Below, piece by piece: positions 47,901 to 60,300 of a DNA stretch of 64,000 nt. Location of the stretch: assembly GCA_030686995.1 (NCBI GenBank), contig CM060696.1:115955949-116019948 (forward strand). Reading direction: 5' to 3'. The stretch's first letter is position 1, and the number at the start of each line of letters is the position of its first letter. The stretch comes from Artemisia argyi. Its lineage: Eukaryota > Streptophyta > Magnoliopsida > Asterales > Asteraceae. The position numbers and the translations under genes are program-made. The notes below the pieces were generated by a model. It saw only the letters and a program-made list of their open reading frames with translations. It did not search any database and was not told where the DNA came from.

Positions 47901-49328
47901 CAAAAGGGGCGTTTGGCATTTAGTTTGTTTCAAATTGTGCAGAATCTGTATTCGGTTTAGTACTGTCAAAAGGGACGTTTGGTTATGACATACTGCTGCA
48001 GCAAGGGGTGTTTGGTTGCTGCAGCAGGAGCGTTTGGTACTGAGTTTGGTACTTACTGTAATGGAAGTTGCTATCTGGAAGTTATGCTACTTTTATGGTG
48101 ATCAAGGAGGTATTGTATATTAACTTCACCAGTAACTATTGTGTTTACTGATACCTAATAGTCATAAAGCAATGATGCTTTGTATTGACAGTCGAATGTA
48201 GTTACGTAGATACTGGACGATCAGTTCACCAAATCCCATAATTAGTGTTGACTATTTTAAGTCTTGGAAGCAATACTACATCAGTAATGCATATTAGAAT
48301 ATACATAATTGGATTTTGACTAATAATTGAAACTTTTACATTGGTAAATTACTAATGTAGTATTACTAATAGTAATGCATATCAGTACATCACATTGGTG
48401 TAAATTGAAATTTTTACTAGAAATTGTATGTTACTGATATACTATTGTTTTGAAGGACGCAACAGTGACTTTTCTAGTTTAATAACGAAAATATATCGAT
48501 GGCCGCCAAAAGTTCAACTGTTCCAGCCTTTGTTGATGTTTGTACCCGAATAACCCGACCTGATTCCCACCCAAACCCAATAACAAAATTCTTAATCAAG
48601 TCGAGTTGCGGGTCACGTTTTAAAAACTTAAAACCCGACTCAACCCGACCCAACAACACCCCTACTTATGACACATATTCATCGATAAACACCAAAATTA
48701 ACACCTACAACGAAATTACATCAACCAACAAACATAAATTTACCTGAACCTCATTCTTGGACCGAACCGGACCCTTTACAACATCTTCTTCATCCTCATC
48801 CTCATCACTCCAACTCACCATTTTTTCACACATCTCCCCTTCCTCCACTTCAACCTCACCTTCCTCCTCCTCTTCCTCCTCCTCCTCACAACTACTATCA
48901 CCACTAGACAAAGACACCGAGGACGACGAACCCGACTCATCATCATCACTACTCTCACACGCATCCTCATTCTTAACCTCCATCACTTCAATTTCTTCCT
49001 TCACACCATCATTAACCTCACTCTTAACCATCACTCCATTTTCTTGCTTCACTTCATATTCTTGCTTCACTTCAGCCGAAGGCGAAGTTATCGAAACTTT
49101 ATCCAAACCTTGTTGAATCAAATCACCTAGTAACAATTTCTCAGACCCAGAAACATTTTCCTCGTTTGTTTCTTGTTTGGAATCCATTATTAATGTAAGT
49201 TGTTTATTATTATCCTCAACCCAGTTGTCAAAATTTAATAAAGAATCGATAAAAGAGTCTTGTGGGTCTTCTTGTTCTTGCTGTTGTTGTTTGATATTGG
49301 TGTTGTTGTTGTTAGTATGGTTCACCAT
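44998..49328 (-). CDS. NAF1: NAF1, H/ACA snoRNP assembly factor
   Basis: Three exons on the minus strand: 49328-48744, 46356-46279 and 46173-44998 (stop TGA). All junctions are phase 0, giving 612 residues. The N-terminus is acidic (SSGDSSCEEEEEEEEEGEVE; EEGEM) and ends in VVKGPVRSKNEVQ. The core Gar1/Naf1 domain spans exons 2-3: DLPPVPPVTVTIQPHHQTLP, VGVVLS, GAQVIVEG, LSEGSILWITE, FGPVKNPYYIVRFNSE. Then comes a Lys-rich nuclear stretch, a Pro/Asn/Gln-rich region with three MPQNNFNQSQ repeats (about 45235-45370) and an RGG tail. NAF1 binds dyskerin and is replaced by GAR1 as H/ACA RNPs for rRNA pseudouridylation mature in the nucleus. Intron 1 (2.4 kb) holds transposon debris. Confidence 0.95.
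47131..47612 (+). pseudogene. hAT transposase C-terminal relic in NAF1 intron 1
   Basis: The plus-strand frame reads FDFLLWWKVNSPRFPILSLM, ARDLLAIPISTVASESVFST and SGRVLDSYRSSL, the hAT dimerisation domain of Ac/RICESLEEPER-type transposases. A stop at about 47422 is followed in the same frame by CLVCAQDWLHL and NPEDEDMDTIAKIEK, then by an intron-like gap and a last piece (ELMEQEGARLE). The catalytic part is missing. It is inserted antisense to NAF1. Confidence 0.88.
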
Positions 49329-49347
49329 TGTTGGGATGAAAATAGGT

Positions 49348-49456
49348 TTAGGGTTTTCGATTTCATGGTTGAATAAGTAGTTTTTTTAGGGTTTAAGGGA
49401 GGTATTGGAGGAAGTGGAAGAGAGATGTGCGGGCTGGGGTTTCTCTTAAACCCTAA
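49348..49456 (-). promoter_or_regulatory. telo-box cluster at the NAF1 5' end
   Basis: Three copies of AAACCCTAA or its complement lie at 49348-49356, 49386-49394 and 49448-49456, just upstream of the NAF1 start. Telo-boxes are known in promoters and leaders of plant ribosome-biogenesis genes, which fits NAF1. The role here is inferred from position only. Confidence 0.6.
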
Positions 49457-49675
49457 TTAATTTATTGGGTGGTTTTGACCCGGATGACTTAACTTGGGTT
49501 AATGGGTGTTTGGACTTGTGTTTGACCCAAAAAGTCAAAATGCCTATGAGTAGTTCTGGGAGTGTTTTAAAACTCGGGTTAATCCGGCCGGTTGATCCTT
49601 GAACCGATCGGGTGACTGAAGGTTTTGAGTGAAAAACCGGTTAAACCAAAAGCTTTTTATTTATACTAAGAAAAA

Positions 49676-51116
49676 GAGTAAAGTCCAAAAACATTCTTGT
49701 GATTTGTCATGTGTCTCGCTTTACATCCTTATGTTTTTTTTTGCACAAAATTATCCCTCTGTTAGTAAAGTTGGCACAAAATCCCTCCGTTAGTAATATC
49801 AGTTAATGAGGACTAACGATGCAAATTATTTTTCGTTATCTCCTAACAAGAGTTGAAATATTTGCATCGTTACTCCTCATTGAGTTAAAATATTTGCACC
49901 GTTGGTCCTCGTTGACTATTCTTACGTTTTATCCTTTTTTGTCTGTTTTTTTACGTTTTCATCGGCTTCTATAAGTTTTCGTCTGTTTTTTTACGTTTTC
50001 GTCTATTTTTCTTACGTTTTCGTATGTCTTTCTTACGCTTTTATCCGTTTTTGCCATTTTTTTACGTTTTCGCCCGTTTTTATCCGTTTTCGATTGTTTT
50101 CTACGTTTTCGTCCCTTTTTCGTCTGTTTTTATCCGTTTTCGTCCGTTTTTTCATGTTTTCATACGTTTTTATCTAATTTTGTCCGCTTTTTAACATTTT
50201 CGTCCGTTTTTCTCACATTTTATCCGTTTTCGTATGTTTTTTCATGTTTTCATATGTTTTATCCGTTTTTACACATTTTCGTCCATTTTCTCACGTTTTT
50301 ATCAATTCTCGTCCGTTTTAAGTTACTATTCATCCACGTATTTTTACTATTCACTTCTACTATTCATTGTCGTATATATTTTTTTATGATTAGGTAAGTA
50401 TACTAAAAGAAAACTTGATATTTCATAAAAATGTTTCTGTATTGATTTTAAATCACGATTTTGACCCCTTTCTGGTTTGAATCATCAAAAGTGTAAAACA
50501 CAAAAGTTGTCCAAAATGATGTTTTACATTACGACTCACGAGATTTCAACCTGAAAATGCAAAACAAGGGTTGTTTACTACCAAACTTTAAGCGGTTTTC
50601 GACCAAATCCATAACTTATAAACTCTTGTAAATTTTATAACTTGTGTAAATCATCAAACTTATTTGTAAAATGGACGAAAACGGATAAAAAGGTGTAAAA
50701 ACGCATGAAAACGTTAAAAAATGATGAAAACATGTAAAAACGGACGAAAACAGATAAAAACATGAGAAAAACCGACGAAAACAGATAAAACGGATTAAAA
50801 CGTGAAAAAGCGGACGAAAGGTTGTAAAAAAGGACGAAAATTGATAAAAACGTGAAAAAAACAGACGAAAATGTAAATCGGTTAGGAGATGTATGGTGGG
50901 TGATAACAGATGACTAACGACGCAAATATTTTCACTTGCGTTAGGAGATAACGGAGAATATTTTGCATCGTTAGTCCTCATTGACTGATTTTACTAACGG
51001 AGAGATGGTTTTGTGACAACTTTACTAACAGAGAGATGGTTTTGTGCTAAAAAAAACCACGAGGATGTAAAGCGAGACACATGACAAACCACATAGATGT
51101 ATTTTGGACTTTACTC
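49676..51116. mobile_element. foldback MULE-like element, 1.44 kb
   Basis: The ends GAGTAAAGTCCAAAAACAT and its inverse are flanked by a perfect 9-bp duplication TAAGAAAAA (49667-49675; 51117-51125). The arms run about 240 bp. Internal to them, 49915-50320 is an array of cgttttcgtccgttttt words and 50660-50880 is the complementary array (cggacgaaaacggataaaaa), so most of the element can fold on itself. No transposase. Subterminal sequence (gactaacgatgcaaa, cgttatctcctaac) is shared with the element at 18541-19676. Confidence 0.9.
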
Positions 51117-51125
51117 TAAGAAAAA

Positions 51126-52311
51126 GTTTTGTTATTTTTATATAAATATATACTAGATATATTTATGTGAATTTGGTTTTTGGTTCGCTTCAGTTTTTCT
51201 TTTGCAAAATTCATATCCAAACAAAAAACTAGTAATATTTAATTCAGTTCGATTTGATTTTAGCAAATTCGATTCGGTTAAAAATTAGGTTCAGATTGAT
51301 TTTTGACAAATTCACTTGGGGTGCGTTTGGTTGACAAATATTTGAAGGTTTTTTGTGGTTTTGAATTTTAAATTCACCTCATCATCATGTTTGTTAAGTC
51401 AAAAATGGTGGGTTTAAATATGATGGGACCTAGAAAAATGATGATTTCTTAGCTCACTAGTTGAGTGATGCATTTAAAACATGTGCGTCTACATTCATTA
51501 TAGTATAATAAAATACTAAAATGCGTTAATGCCCTCTCAAATAAATCAATGTACATATAAATAAATCTATGATTGACATTTTCAAATGGTAATTAAGTAA
51601 TTTACTTGAATTACATTCTACTTTCCTAGATAACCAAACACAAAAATAAATTTTAAAATCCTATTTTTTAACCCTACAAAATACAAAAACCCACATAATT
51701 TTTAAACACATGATTTAAGGGTCCGTTTGGTTTTGTAGATGGATTTAGGATTTGGATTTAGATTTGGATTTAGCATAGATTGAAAGAAAAGTAATTGAAT
51801 GATAGTATTAATGTTGTTTGTTTTGTAAAATGTAATTGGGAATAGGTTATTGTTTAATATTATTATATAATAAAGTGGGCCCATTTGATTATATTATTTT
51901 AATATGTAATTAGATATAAGGGGCCGTTTGGTTTGCTGCTAGGAATCACAATGAGTATCGAATTTGGTATGAGATGGAATGACAATGAATCTTATAGATA
52001 TCAATATCAATGTTCGGTTTCATAAAATATGAAATATGAAATGCATATCATATAAAGTTGGTCCAAAAATTAAAGTATCTGCAACAACTTGTGGTGAAAA
52101 GATGTACTAATATTTTAGAGCAATTATAAAGTGTGCCCAGGAATGAGTTGCAAAAGATACCATTTTAAACGTGAATGAGTTTATGGGTATGGAACCATTC
52201 TTTGTTAGTTAAAACCAAACATTTATTATGCATATCACTGTCATTCTTTGATTGAGAAACCCATAAACCAAACTCTTCCTAAGATTTTGTGAAAGTTAAA
52301 AGAAAAAGACA
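51126..52311. other. intergenic with hAT-MITE-like ends
   Basis: No gene. The motif CGTTTGGTT occurs at about 51320, 51724 and 51926, and ACCAAAC inverse forms at about 51621 and 52214. These resemble ends of hAT-type MITEs, but I could not pair them with target duplications. Confidence 0.4.
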
Positions 52312-52320
52312 TAAATAATA

Positions 52321-52617
52321 CGGCTAATAACTTGAAAATATATCAAACTTGTCGTTTTTTGTTGTTCTGTGTAGCATTTTTTTTTTAATTTAAACACAAA
52401 CCTTTTAAATTTGGTCTATTGTTTGTATTTTGTGATCGTTTGTTCATGTAAAATTACCATTTTACCCTTCAAAATTTGAAAAAAGTAAGGGTACAATAGT
52501 CACAAAATACACACAATAGACGAAATTCAAAAGGTTCGTATTTTAATAAGAAAAAAAAAGATACTACACAGAACAATAAAAAGTGACAAGTTGGATACAT
52601 TTTCAAGTAATTAGCTC
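52321..52617. mobile_element. MITE with 9-bp target duplication, 297 bp
   Basis: The termini read CGGCTAATAACTTGAAAAT on the left and AGAGCTAATTACTTGAAAAT-like inverted on the right. The two halves are inverted repeats over about 110 bp each. TAAATAATA flanks both sides (52312-52320; 52618-52626). No coding capacity. A 9-bp duplication suggests a Mutator-type parent. Confidence 0.85.
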
Positions 52618-52836
52618 TAAATAATAAGAGGATAGAAGAGTTGCACGTGTAATTATACATATATCATATGTGTAAAAGTCAACAATCCTAATGAAAATGT
52701 GAGAAAACCATGGAGACATAGTGACTTTTATGGAACCCCTCTATAAAGGTATCAATTACTATTGTGTAACCCATCAACTCAAACCAAACAATTTTTAGGG
52801 CTCATTTGGTTTATGAGTATAAGGTGGTATGGATTC

Positions 52837-55812
52837 TGTAACAATTCGCATTTTCGGATTACTATTCATTTTTACTATTCATTATTACTATTCACTTTTT
52901 TACTATTCACTTTCACTATTCACTCCCGAAATTTTTATTTCATATTCTCGTAAGTTAAACTATTTTAATGATAATCCGAGAATTTGACACTCGTCAGATC
53001 ATTTCTGCAAAAATCACAAAACCGTGTCCGAGACTTACTTTTAGGTTTAAACGTCATTCCAATATCCCGATATGTCCATAAAACATTATAAACAATAGAA
53101 ATATGATTTTCTCTCATTTTACGACAATTCCAAAAGTTTTGGAATTTTACGTTTTCCAGTTCAGCGTTTTACGCGAATTACGCGTTTTAGACCCGCGTTT
53201 CCAGTTTTAGCAGCGTTTAAGCAACCCGATAGAACTTGCCACTCATTAAATGTGCTAATATAGGTTATATTAATAAGTTCTAGCATATTTATAAGTTTCA
53301 TATTTTTAGAATACTCGATTTTAAGTTTCGTGACTTTACGACTTACAGTTAGCAATTAACGGGACCAAAACTCACTCCGTAAAAGCAAGATAACATCAAA
53401 ACTTCACCTAGTCATCCAAGATAAGCATATGAACGAAATTTTAGACCACATGGGGTGTTTTTATATGTGTCATCTAGATAAGACTAGGAAACTTACAAAG
53501 GAAGACTTATACATGTTTAAGTAAACTTAGGCTCCAAGTAAAACTTGGTCACCAAGTTTAGGAAATTTTCTAGGAGCTTTCCTAACCTCCTCATCTTCAC
53601 TATAAATAGCAAGCTCATCCTTTTTCTTTCTCTTCATTCCAAACACTCAACAACAAATCCATAAACCATGATCCTTTGATTTCTAAGTTATAAGTTACAT
53701 ACCAAAATTGAAGGCATAGTTAGTCTCTACATGAATCAAGAGTTTGTTTAGTGATTCCATGGTTGAATTAGGAGCTACACAAGGGTACTAGGGCTGAGCT
53801 AAGAAGGTTTTCAAAAGGGTTATAGCAAGGGTTTACAAGAGTTATGGTGAAGGGTTTGCAAGCATAGGTTTAGTGTCCTAGTTTCATACTTGACTTCCTT
53901 TCTTTAGAAAGCCAAAAGTTGTAAGAAACCCTATTACACTTTCTTGCTCAATATCATTTTCATGCTTATTATGTTTCTTTCATGCTCTATATGGTCTTTG
54001 TATTATGTCCATGATGTATAAAAACTAATAAAACAAGTTATGGAAACTATATATTAACTTATGTTAAGTAATCAAGGAAACTAGTGACTTTTATGGAGAA
54101 CCACGACCAAAGTAGCATAACTATGATATTTGACACTTACCTACTGTTAGAGAGGACTTAACAAGAAAAACATAGCAATTTGAATCACCCAAAACGAGTA
54201 CCCGAGTAAAAAGTTATGACCATTTGAAATTACCAAATATTTACAGCAAAACTGTCCAAATGTTTCTGTAACAGAACCTTAAACACGCAAAAAGAGGCCC
54301 TTCTGGTCCGTTTCATCAAAAAGTTAAAACACGAAAGTTGTCCGGAATGATGTTTTCTACAAAAACTCAGGAGCACGAGCCCAGAAAACCAATAATGAAA
54401 GATGTTTTCTTCATTTTCTTAACAGCTATTTTGAAATATTCAAGTAACTATATAATAGTTATGGTTAAATATAACCAAGAGGTCTAATGACCTAAAGCCA
54501 AGACCACAACCATGGCTAAGGCCAAGGATGCATCTCAAGACCATGGTAACAATGACCAAGGTCACGGCAAAGCCACGGCTAAAGACCATATAACTTTTAA
54601 AGATCAAAAACTTATATTTATTATCAAATACTACAATAGTAGGGAGCCTCATGTGAGGGGTTCATTAAAGTAAACCATCGAGATGAGTTGTAGATTTACG
54701 AGTTAAAGTGTTCTGGCTCCTCGAACGTTTACTCCATGACTTCTGAATTATGTCGGCCTGAACGGTAGTAAGAGATATACAACCTATACATGTTTCATAA
54801 ACCATTTTTATTCAACGACTTATACTATATACTAAGTACTACATCATGAACTATATGCAAGACATATATAGGCAATTCTTCATATTCTTAGACGTTACTC
54901 CAAACCTAAGTCGCAACGTTCTATTATAGGCTGCTCTTAGAGACTTTCGCGATTCGACTATCACTTTCATTTCTCATTACATAAACTTAAGGTGAGTCAT
55001 AGCCCCACTCTTACTCTTTTAATACTTGTTTTAAACTCTTTTGGGGAGATACATGCTTAAACTACTTGCTTTCTCTTTTACTAAAGACAATTTTACTCAT
55101 ATGTTATGCTATACTTTTATACTCTTAAACATGATGTGTAGTTTTATTACGATATGTGCCTTAATGTGTGAAAACTATTCTATACGCTATATTCTTTAAC
55201 CACTGTTTATCTCCTGGATGGAGCCGATGGAGAGGTATTAATAGTACTATCGGGCTGACGCCCCCACCATTGCCATATATTCCTGGCCTTGGGTGAATAT
55301 AATCCAGCTTTGAAGCATTTGTGCTTATTCTTGTCATGAGGTTCAGTAGGCAGTGATACTTTACATTAAGCGTGCATATATCGTATACACATTCATCGAA
55401 ATCATACTATATGTTAGCAGTGGGTTGTGAACACACAGGTTGCAAGTGTTGTTATGGGCGGGATTTGCAACTGAGTGGATTCACGATGCCTTTGTTGTGC
55501 GAATATTCTTTAAAGACTTTTCAACTGTTTTAAGACAAACTCTATGAACTCACCAACCATTGTGTTGACACTTTAGCATGTTTATCTCAGGTTAGTAAGG
55601 CGATAGCTAGTACGTGAAACTTAGAGTCAAGCTGCATATTCTGAAGACTTACGTTTTTATCATTTACCATTCAAAACATTTTGGATACATTTATGTATCA
55701 TACTTTGAAATCTCATGTTTGTAACTTTGAATTCATTAATCGAATGGTAACTTTTCAAAACGTCTCATTTAGAGGTCGTTTTCTATAACTTGTACTTTGT
55801 ATTATGTAGTAG
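52837..55812 (+). repeat. LTR-like sequence without coding capacity, tentative
   Basis: Starts TGTAACAATTCGCATTTTCG, has ctattca-type short repeats at 52860-52925 and a TATA-like CACTATAAATAGC at about 53598 followed by a leader-like CT-rich region. Nearly 3 kb follow with no protein. This is what a long LTR (solo or cut off by the next element) looks like, but I found no matching second LTR or clear 3' end. Confidence 0.4.
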
Positions 55813-57221
55813 TGATGAGGCGAAAAATGATCCGTTTTTAGGGGGTCATTTAAGCCCGAAGTCGAATTTATTTGATCAAATATTGCCCCAAATCGTTCCT
55901 TTTGTGATTTTAGATACTTTGGGAGTGAAATCTGGAAAAGGAAGCAATTCGGACGTTTTTGGAGCATAAAAGTGAAGAAAACGCCAAAGTCTTAATTTTC
56001 CATGCTGGGAACAGTAGGTGACGGCGTCAAGAGTAACTCCCTGACGGTGTCAAGAGCAAAATTCCATGACGACCCAGTACAGATTTGACGGCGTCACGAA
56101 GGTAGGGCGTCAAGAGTAAAAGTCATGATGACCTGGAAATGATTAAGTCTTGACGGCGTCAAATGTAGATCAAGGCAGTCCGAGAATAGTTTTGGCGGCG
56201 AGGTGACGGCGTCACAAGCTTTGTCTTGAAGCCGTCAGACCTCTTTTCCTATATATATATAGTTTTCTAATTTTTCACATTGAAGAGAGAAGTTTTGGAG
56301 AAAACCCTAGTACGATTTTGGTGCGAATTTTACAGGTTTTTCAAGGGTTCCAACCCCTTGATACCTTGCATGTGTAATCAAGATAAGTGTTCTTTTAATT
56401 CAATCAATATGTCTATGTGTTGGTTGTCTATATCTTGTTCTTGTCTTAATTCCATCATGCTAGGCTAGATCTATCTTGTGTTTGCTTAGATCTAATGAAA
56501 CCTAGATGTTAATTATGTGTTGATTACTTGTTTATACTTGTTTTGGATGAATGATTTATATGTTAGGCTTAAGAAAACTGGCAGATCTCCAATTGGTAAC
56601 GTGCTTGAACATCTTAAGAAACATGAACCGACTCGCACTAGGTCTTTATTGGTTGTATTTAATGCATGAGCCACTGTTTACACTCCCTATAGTTGTGCTG
56701 GGCATGGTGTAGGAGGAGATAAGAGCTCATAGAATTGGGGAGTTAAGTGTGCCACTCCATTAATGATATTAAGGAATACGATCCGTCATCCATGCAATTA
56801 TAACAAGTAATTAACGTGTAAAAGATGTCTAGGGAGTAGTGAAGTCTAAGTAAACACATTTTCTCCACTTATTGCTCACAACCTTAGTATAATTTAGTTT
56901 ATTTTCATTTTTAGTATTTTATTTTGATTGCATCTTAGTATTGGGTTAGTTGAATAGCAACTAATTCCGCCCAAATCCTTCAAACCCGAGATTTTTAATT
57001 GCTTTCTAAAAAATATAAAAATACAAAAATAATCATCCCTCATCTTTAGAACTAATATTTAGGTTTTCTAATCCTAGCGACACTATTCCTAAGCTGAACG
57101 ATCAATCCCCCGGTACTTGTCACTATACTATACTACAACGATCAGGTACACTGCCTGGTGGGGGTTGTAAGCTTCTCGAGATCCCTCGAGAGGTAAAGCC
57201 TGTTGCGATTCCCACGCATCA
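55813..57221 (+). mobile_element. 5' LTR of Gypsy element 1
   Basis: Runs from TGATGAGGCGAAAAATGATC to CCCACGCATCA, so it has TG...CA ends. It is closely related to 62012-63525 (near-identical first 200 bases and last 650). TATA-like TATATATATATAG lies at about 56252. The U3 part carries at least four TGACGGCGTCA-type palindromes at 56018-56215. The primer site follows. Confidence 0.88.
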
Positions 57222-57227
57222 AGTTTT

Positions 57228-57247
57228 TGGCGCCGCAGCCCGGGGAA
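57228..57247 (+). other. primer binding site, tRNA-Asp type
   Basis: TGGCGCCG at 57228-57235 is complementary to the 3' end of plant tRNA-Asp, the usual primer of Athila/Tat-type Gypsy elements. The following bases match only partly. The same site follows the LTR ending at 63525. Confidence 0.75.
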
Positions 57248-57392
57248 TAGTTATTGTCTAGGTTAGAATTTCTTTTTATTAGGTCTACTTGCTAGATTCC
57301 TTTCTAGTAAGATTTTATTTTTATTTTTAGGTTCTCTTTAGTCTATCTTATTTCTTTGTGCCTTTATTCGTAACTCTTCACCACCTGCCATC

Positions 57393-60300
57393 ATGGCAAG
57401 CGATGAATCCCTTAACCTTAGGATCACTAGGAGTCGTAGTTCCACTAGAAACCTGGTCTTGCCTTATGCGGAACCCGAAAGAGAAATGCGTAAATTGAGA
57501 CAATATCACTCAACTTCTGAACCATCTAGCGTTGCCATCGATTTTGATGCACCTCTTTCTGAAGAAAATTCAGAAAATCATGTCACAACCCCTAGCTCCC
57601 AACCCAACGACGAGACGAGTACTCCCGCAACCCCCATTCCTAAGCGACTTAAAGACTACTCCTCCCCAACCTCTCGTGGCTTCTCAAACGCCATTGTCTA
57701 CCCAAACGAACAACGAGGTCTTGCATGCAAACGATGTTTGGCTTGTCAAAAGTGTGTGTAAGTTTCGCGGAACAGATGAGGAAGATCCAATCCAACACAT
57801 CAAGGACTTCCTGAAAATAGTAGACACCCTCCATACGGATGGGGCTACTAGAGACACATCCCGATTGCGATTCTTTCCTTTCACCTTATATGAAAAAGCC
57901 CAAGAATGGTATGACAAACTCCCTTCTGAATCTATTTTCACATGGGAGCAACTCATATCTAAGTTCTATGAGAAGTTCTTTCCACCTGGAAAAACCTCAG
58001 CATTTAGAGATAGGATCCTCCGTTTCCGGAAGAGGAAGGATGAACCCTTCCATAAATCATGGACTAGATTCAAAGATTTAATAAGACAAGTTCCCCATCA
58101 TGGCATTGAGCTTTGGCTCTTGGTCCAAATCTTCTACGATAATATCTCCTTTAACGACCGAAACAGAATTAACCAATCTAGAAAAGGAAGATTAGCCAAT
58201 CTTAGTGCCGAGGAAGGATGGGATAGGATTGAAGAATATGCTCAAGACCAGGATGACACTTGGGATGAACCTGAGTCGACTGTTAGCATTTCTGAAATCA
58301 CCTCGGATCGGTTGAGAAAAATTCATAAAAGAGTGGAATACCTATCTAGATCGCAATTACCTAAACAGCTGTCAAATCCTTACTTGATCTGCGATTACTG
58401 TGGGGGCCCGCATTAGGTAGAAGAATGCGGAGGGGCAGCCACAACTGAACATGCATGTTTGTCAGGAGGGGACATTTATGCTGATCCCTCCCTTTTGCCT
58501 TTTTACCAAAATGACGATTACACCCTTTGGGGAAATCTGGTAAAGAGAAGAGAAGGGGAGGAAGGCCCTGAATTCAAAATCAGGAGCACTTTTGAAGATG
58601 ACCTTGGTTACTTCACTCAAGAAAAAGGCTTGCAAATGAAAGGTCTTAATGAGCTTTTTGACGAGCAGCAGGAAGATATTGGAAAATTTTTCAACAAGCT
58701 TAACTCAGCCCTAGATAATCTTGAAACGCCATCAGTAAGCAAAAAAGACCACATGCTCGCGATAACCACTCGAGCTGGAACAACAACCAAGGACCCTCCT
58801 TACCCAAACTCGTCCCCCATCACCCCCGATCCAAACAAACCTGGGGAGGAGGAGAAGGATGTCAGCGGTAGTACCCCCGACCAATCGCCCGTGACGACCC
58901 CTTCCCCATCAACCATGCCTAACCAACCTGTGAGAATCCCGTTTCCGTCCCGATTAAGGAACCAGAAAACTGAGAATGATAACAAGAGATTCTTGTCCTA
59001 CCTAAAAGACTCGGTTGTCACCATACCTCTCCTTGATGCTTGCTATCACATGCCAAAGTATAGCACATACTTCAAAAAACTACTTGCTAACAGGAAGAAA
59101 CTCGAGGGTCTTGTGACCCTGGGGGAAGAATGCTCAGTGGTGACCCATCGAGGGCTACCAAAGATGGTAGACGATCCGGGCAGCTTCACCCTGCCTTGCT
59201 CCATAGGACCTCTATCAATCAAGAATGCTCTTGCCGATTTGGGAGCAAGTATCAATCGCACGCCTCACTCTATGTTCCATAGACTAGGATACTCTGGATT
59301 GAAGCCTACCCGTATGAACATCCAACTAGCCGATAGATCGGTCAAGTACCCCGTAGGGATATGCGAGAATGTGCTAGTCAAAGTTGGGAAATTTAAATTC
59401 CCAGTTGACTTCGTAATCCTGGATATGGAGGAGGATGACTTGGTACCCATCATCTTAGGTAGACCATTTCTTGCTACCGCTCGTGCAGTCATCGATGTCT
59501 ACGATGGCAAACTAACCTTACGAGTGGGAGACGATAGCACAACCTTCGACATTAAGGATTCTATGGACCTCTCCCTCGAAGCAGCCAACCGGCTCTATTT
59601 TATCAGGGAAGTAGATGAACTCACAGATGTCATTGATAGTTGTGTCGATGAACGGATCGATGAAGGCTGGCTACGGGACGAGAGTTTTCTGCCTTTGCTA
59701 GAGGTAGAAAAGATGGAGGATGTTAGTGCAGTCTCCTTCTACCCCAGACAAGAGGCAACGGAGCATCTCGAACTCCGAAAGCCCGAAAACAAGCTCAAAC
59801 CTTCTATTATCGAACCTCCTGATGTAGATCTTAAAGAGCTTCCTAACCATTTGGAGTATGCCTTCCTTCAGGGAGAGGATCAACTCCCGGTAATCATAAA
59901 CTCCTCCTTGGAACATGAACAAAAAGTTAAACTCTTAGAGGTCCTAAAAAAATACAAGGGGGTACTTGCATGGAGTGTAGCCGACATTAAGGGGATTGAC
60001 TCGACTTTCTGCACACATAAGATTCTCATGGAAGAAGATTATAAACCTACCGTGCAACCCCAGAGGCGCGTGAACCCTAACATTAAGGAAGTAGTGAAGA
60101 AAGAAGTCATAAAACTTTTGGATGCAGGATTAATTTACCCGATCTCGGATAGCCCATGGGTCAGTCCTGTGCAGGTTGTACCTAAAAAGGGTGGAATGAC
60201 TGTAGTTAAGAATGACAGAGGAGAGATGGTGCCCCAGAGAACAGTCACTGGATGGCGGGTATGCATCGACTATCGAAAGCTCAATGATGCCACGAGGAAA

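Noticed and set aside
48757..49116. Ser-rich open frame on the plus strand
   Set aside because: Antisense to the acidic exon 1 of NAF1, where Glu/Asp codons read as Ser/Leu on the other strand.
49902..50981. Phe/Ser-rich open frames on both strands
   Set aside because: Produced by the cgttttcgtccg word arrays of the foldback element, not by coding selection.
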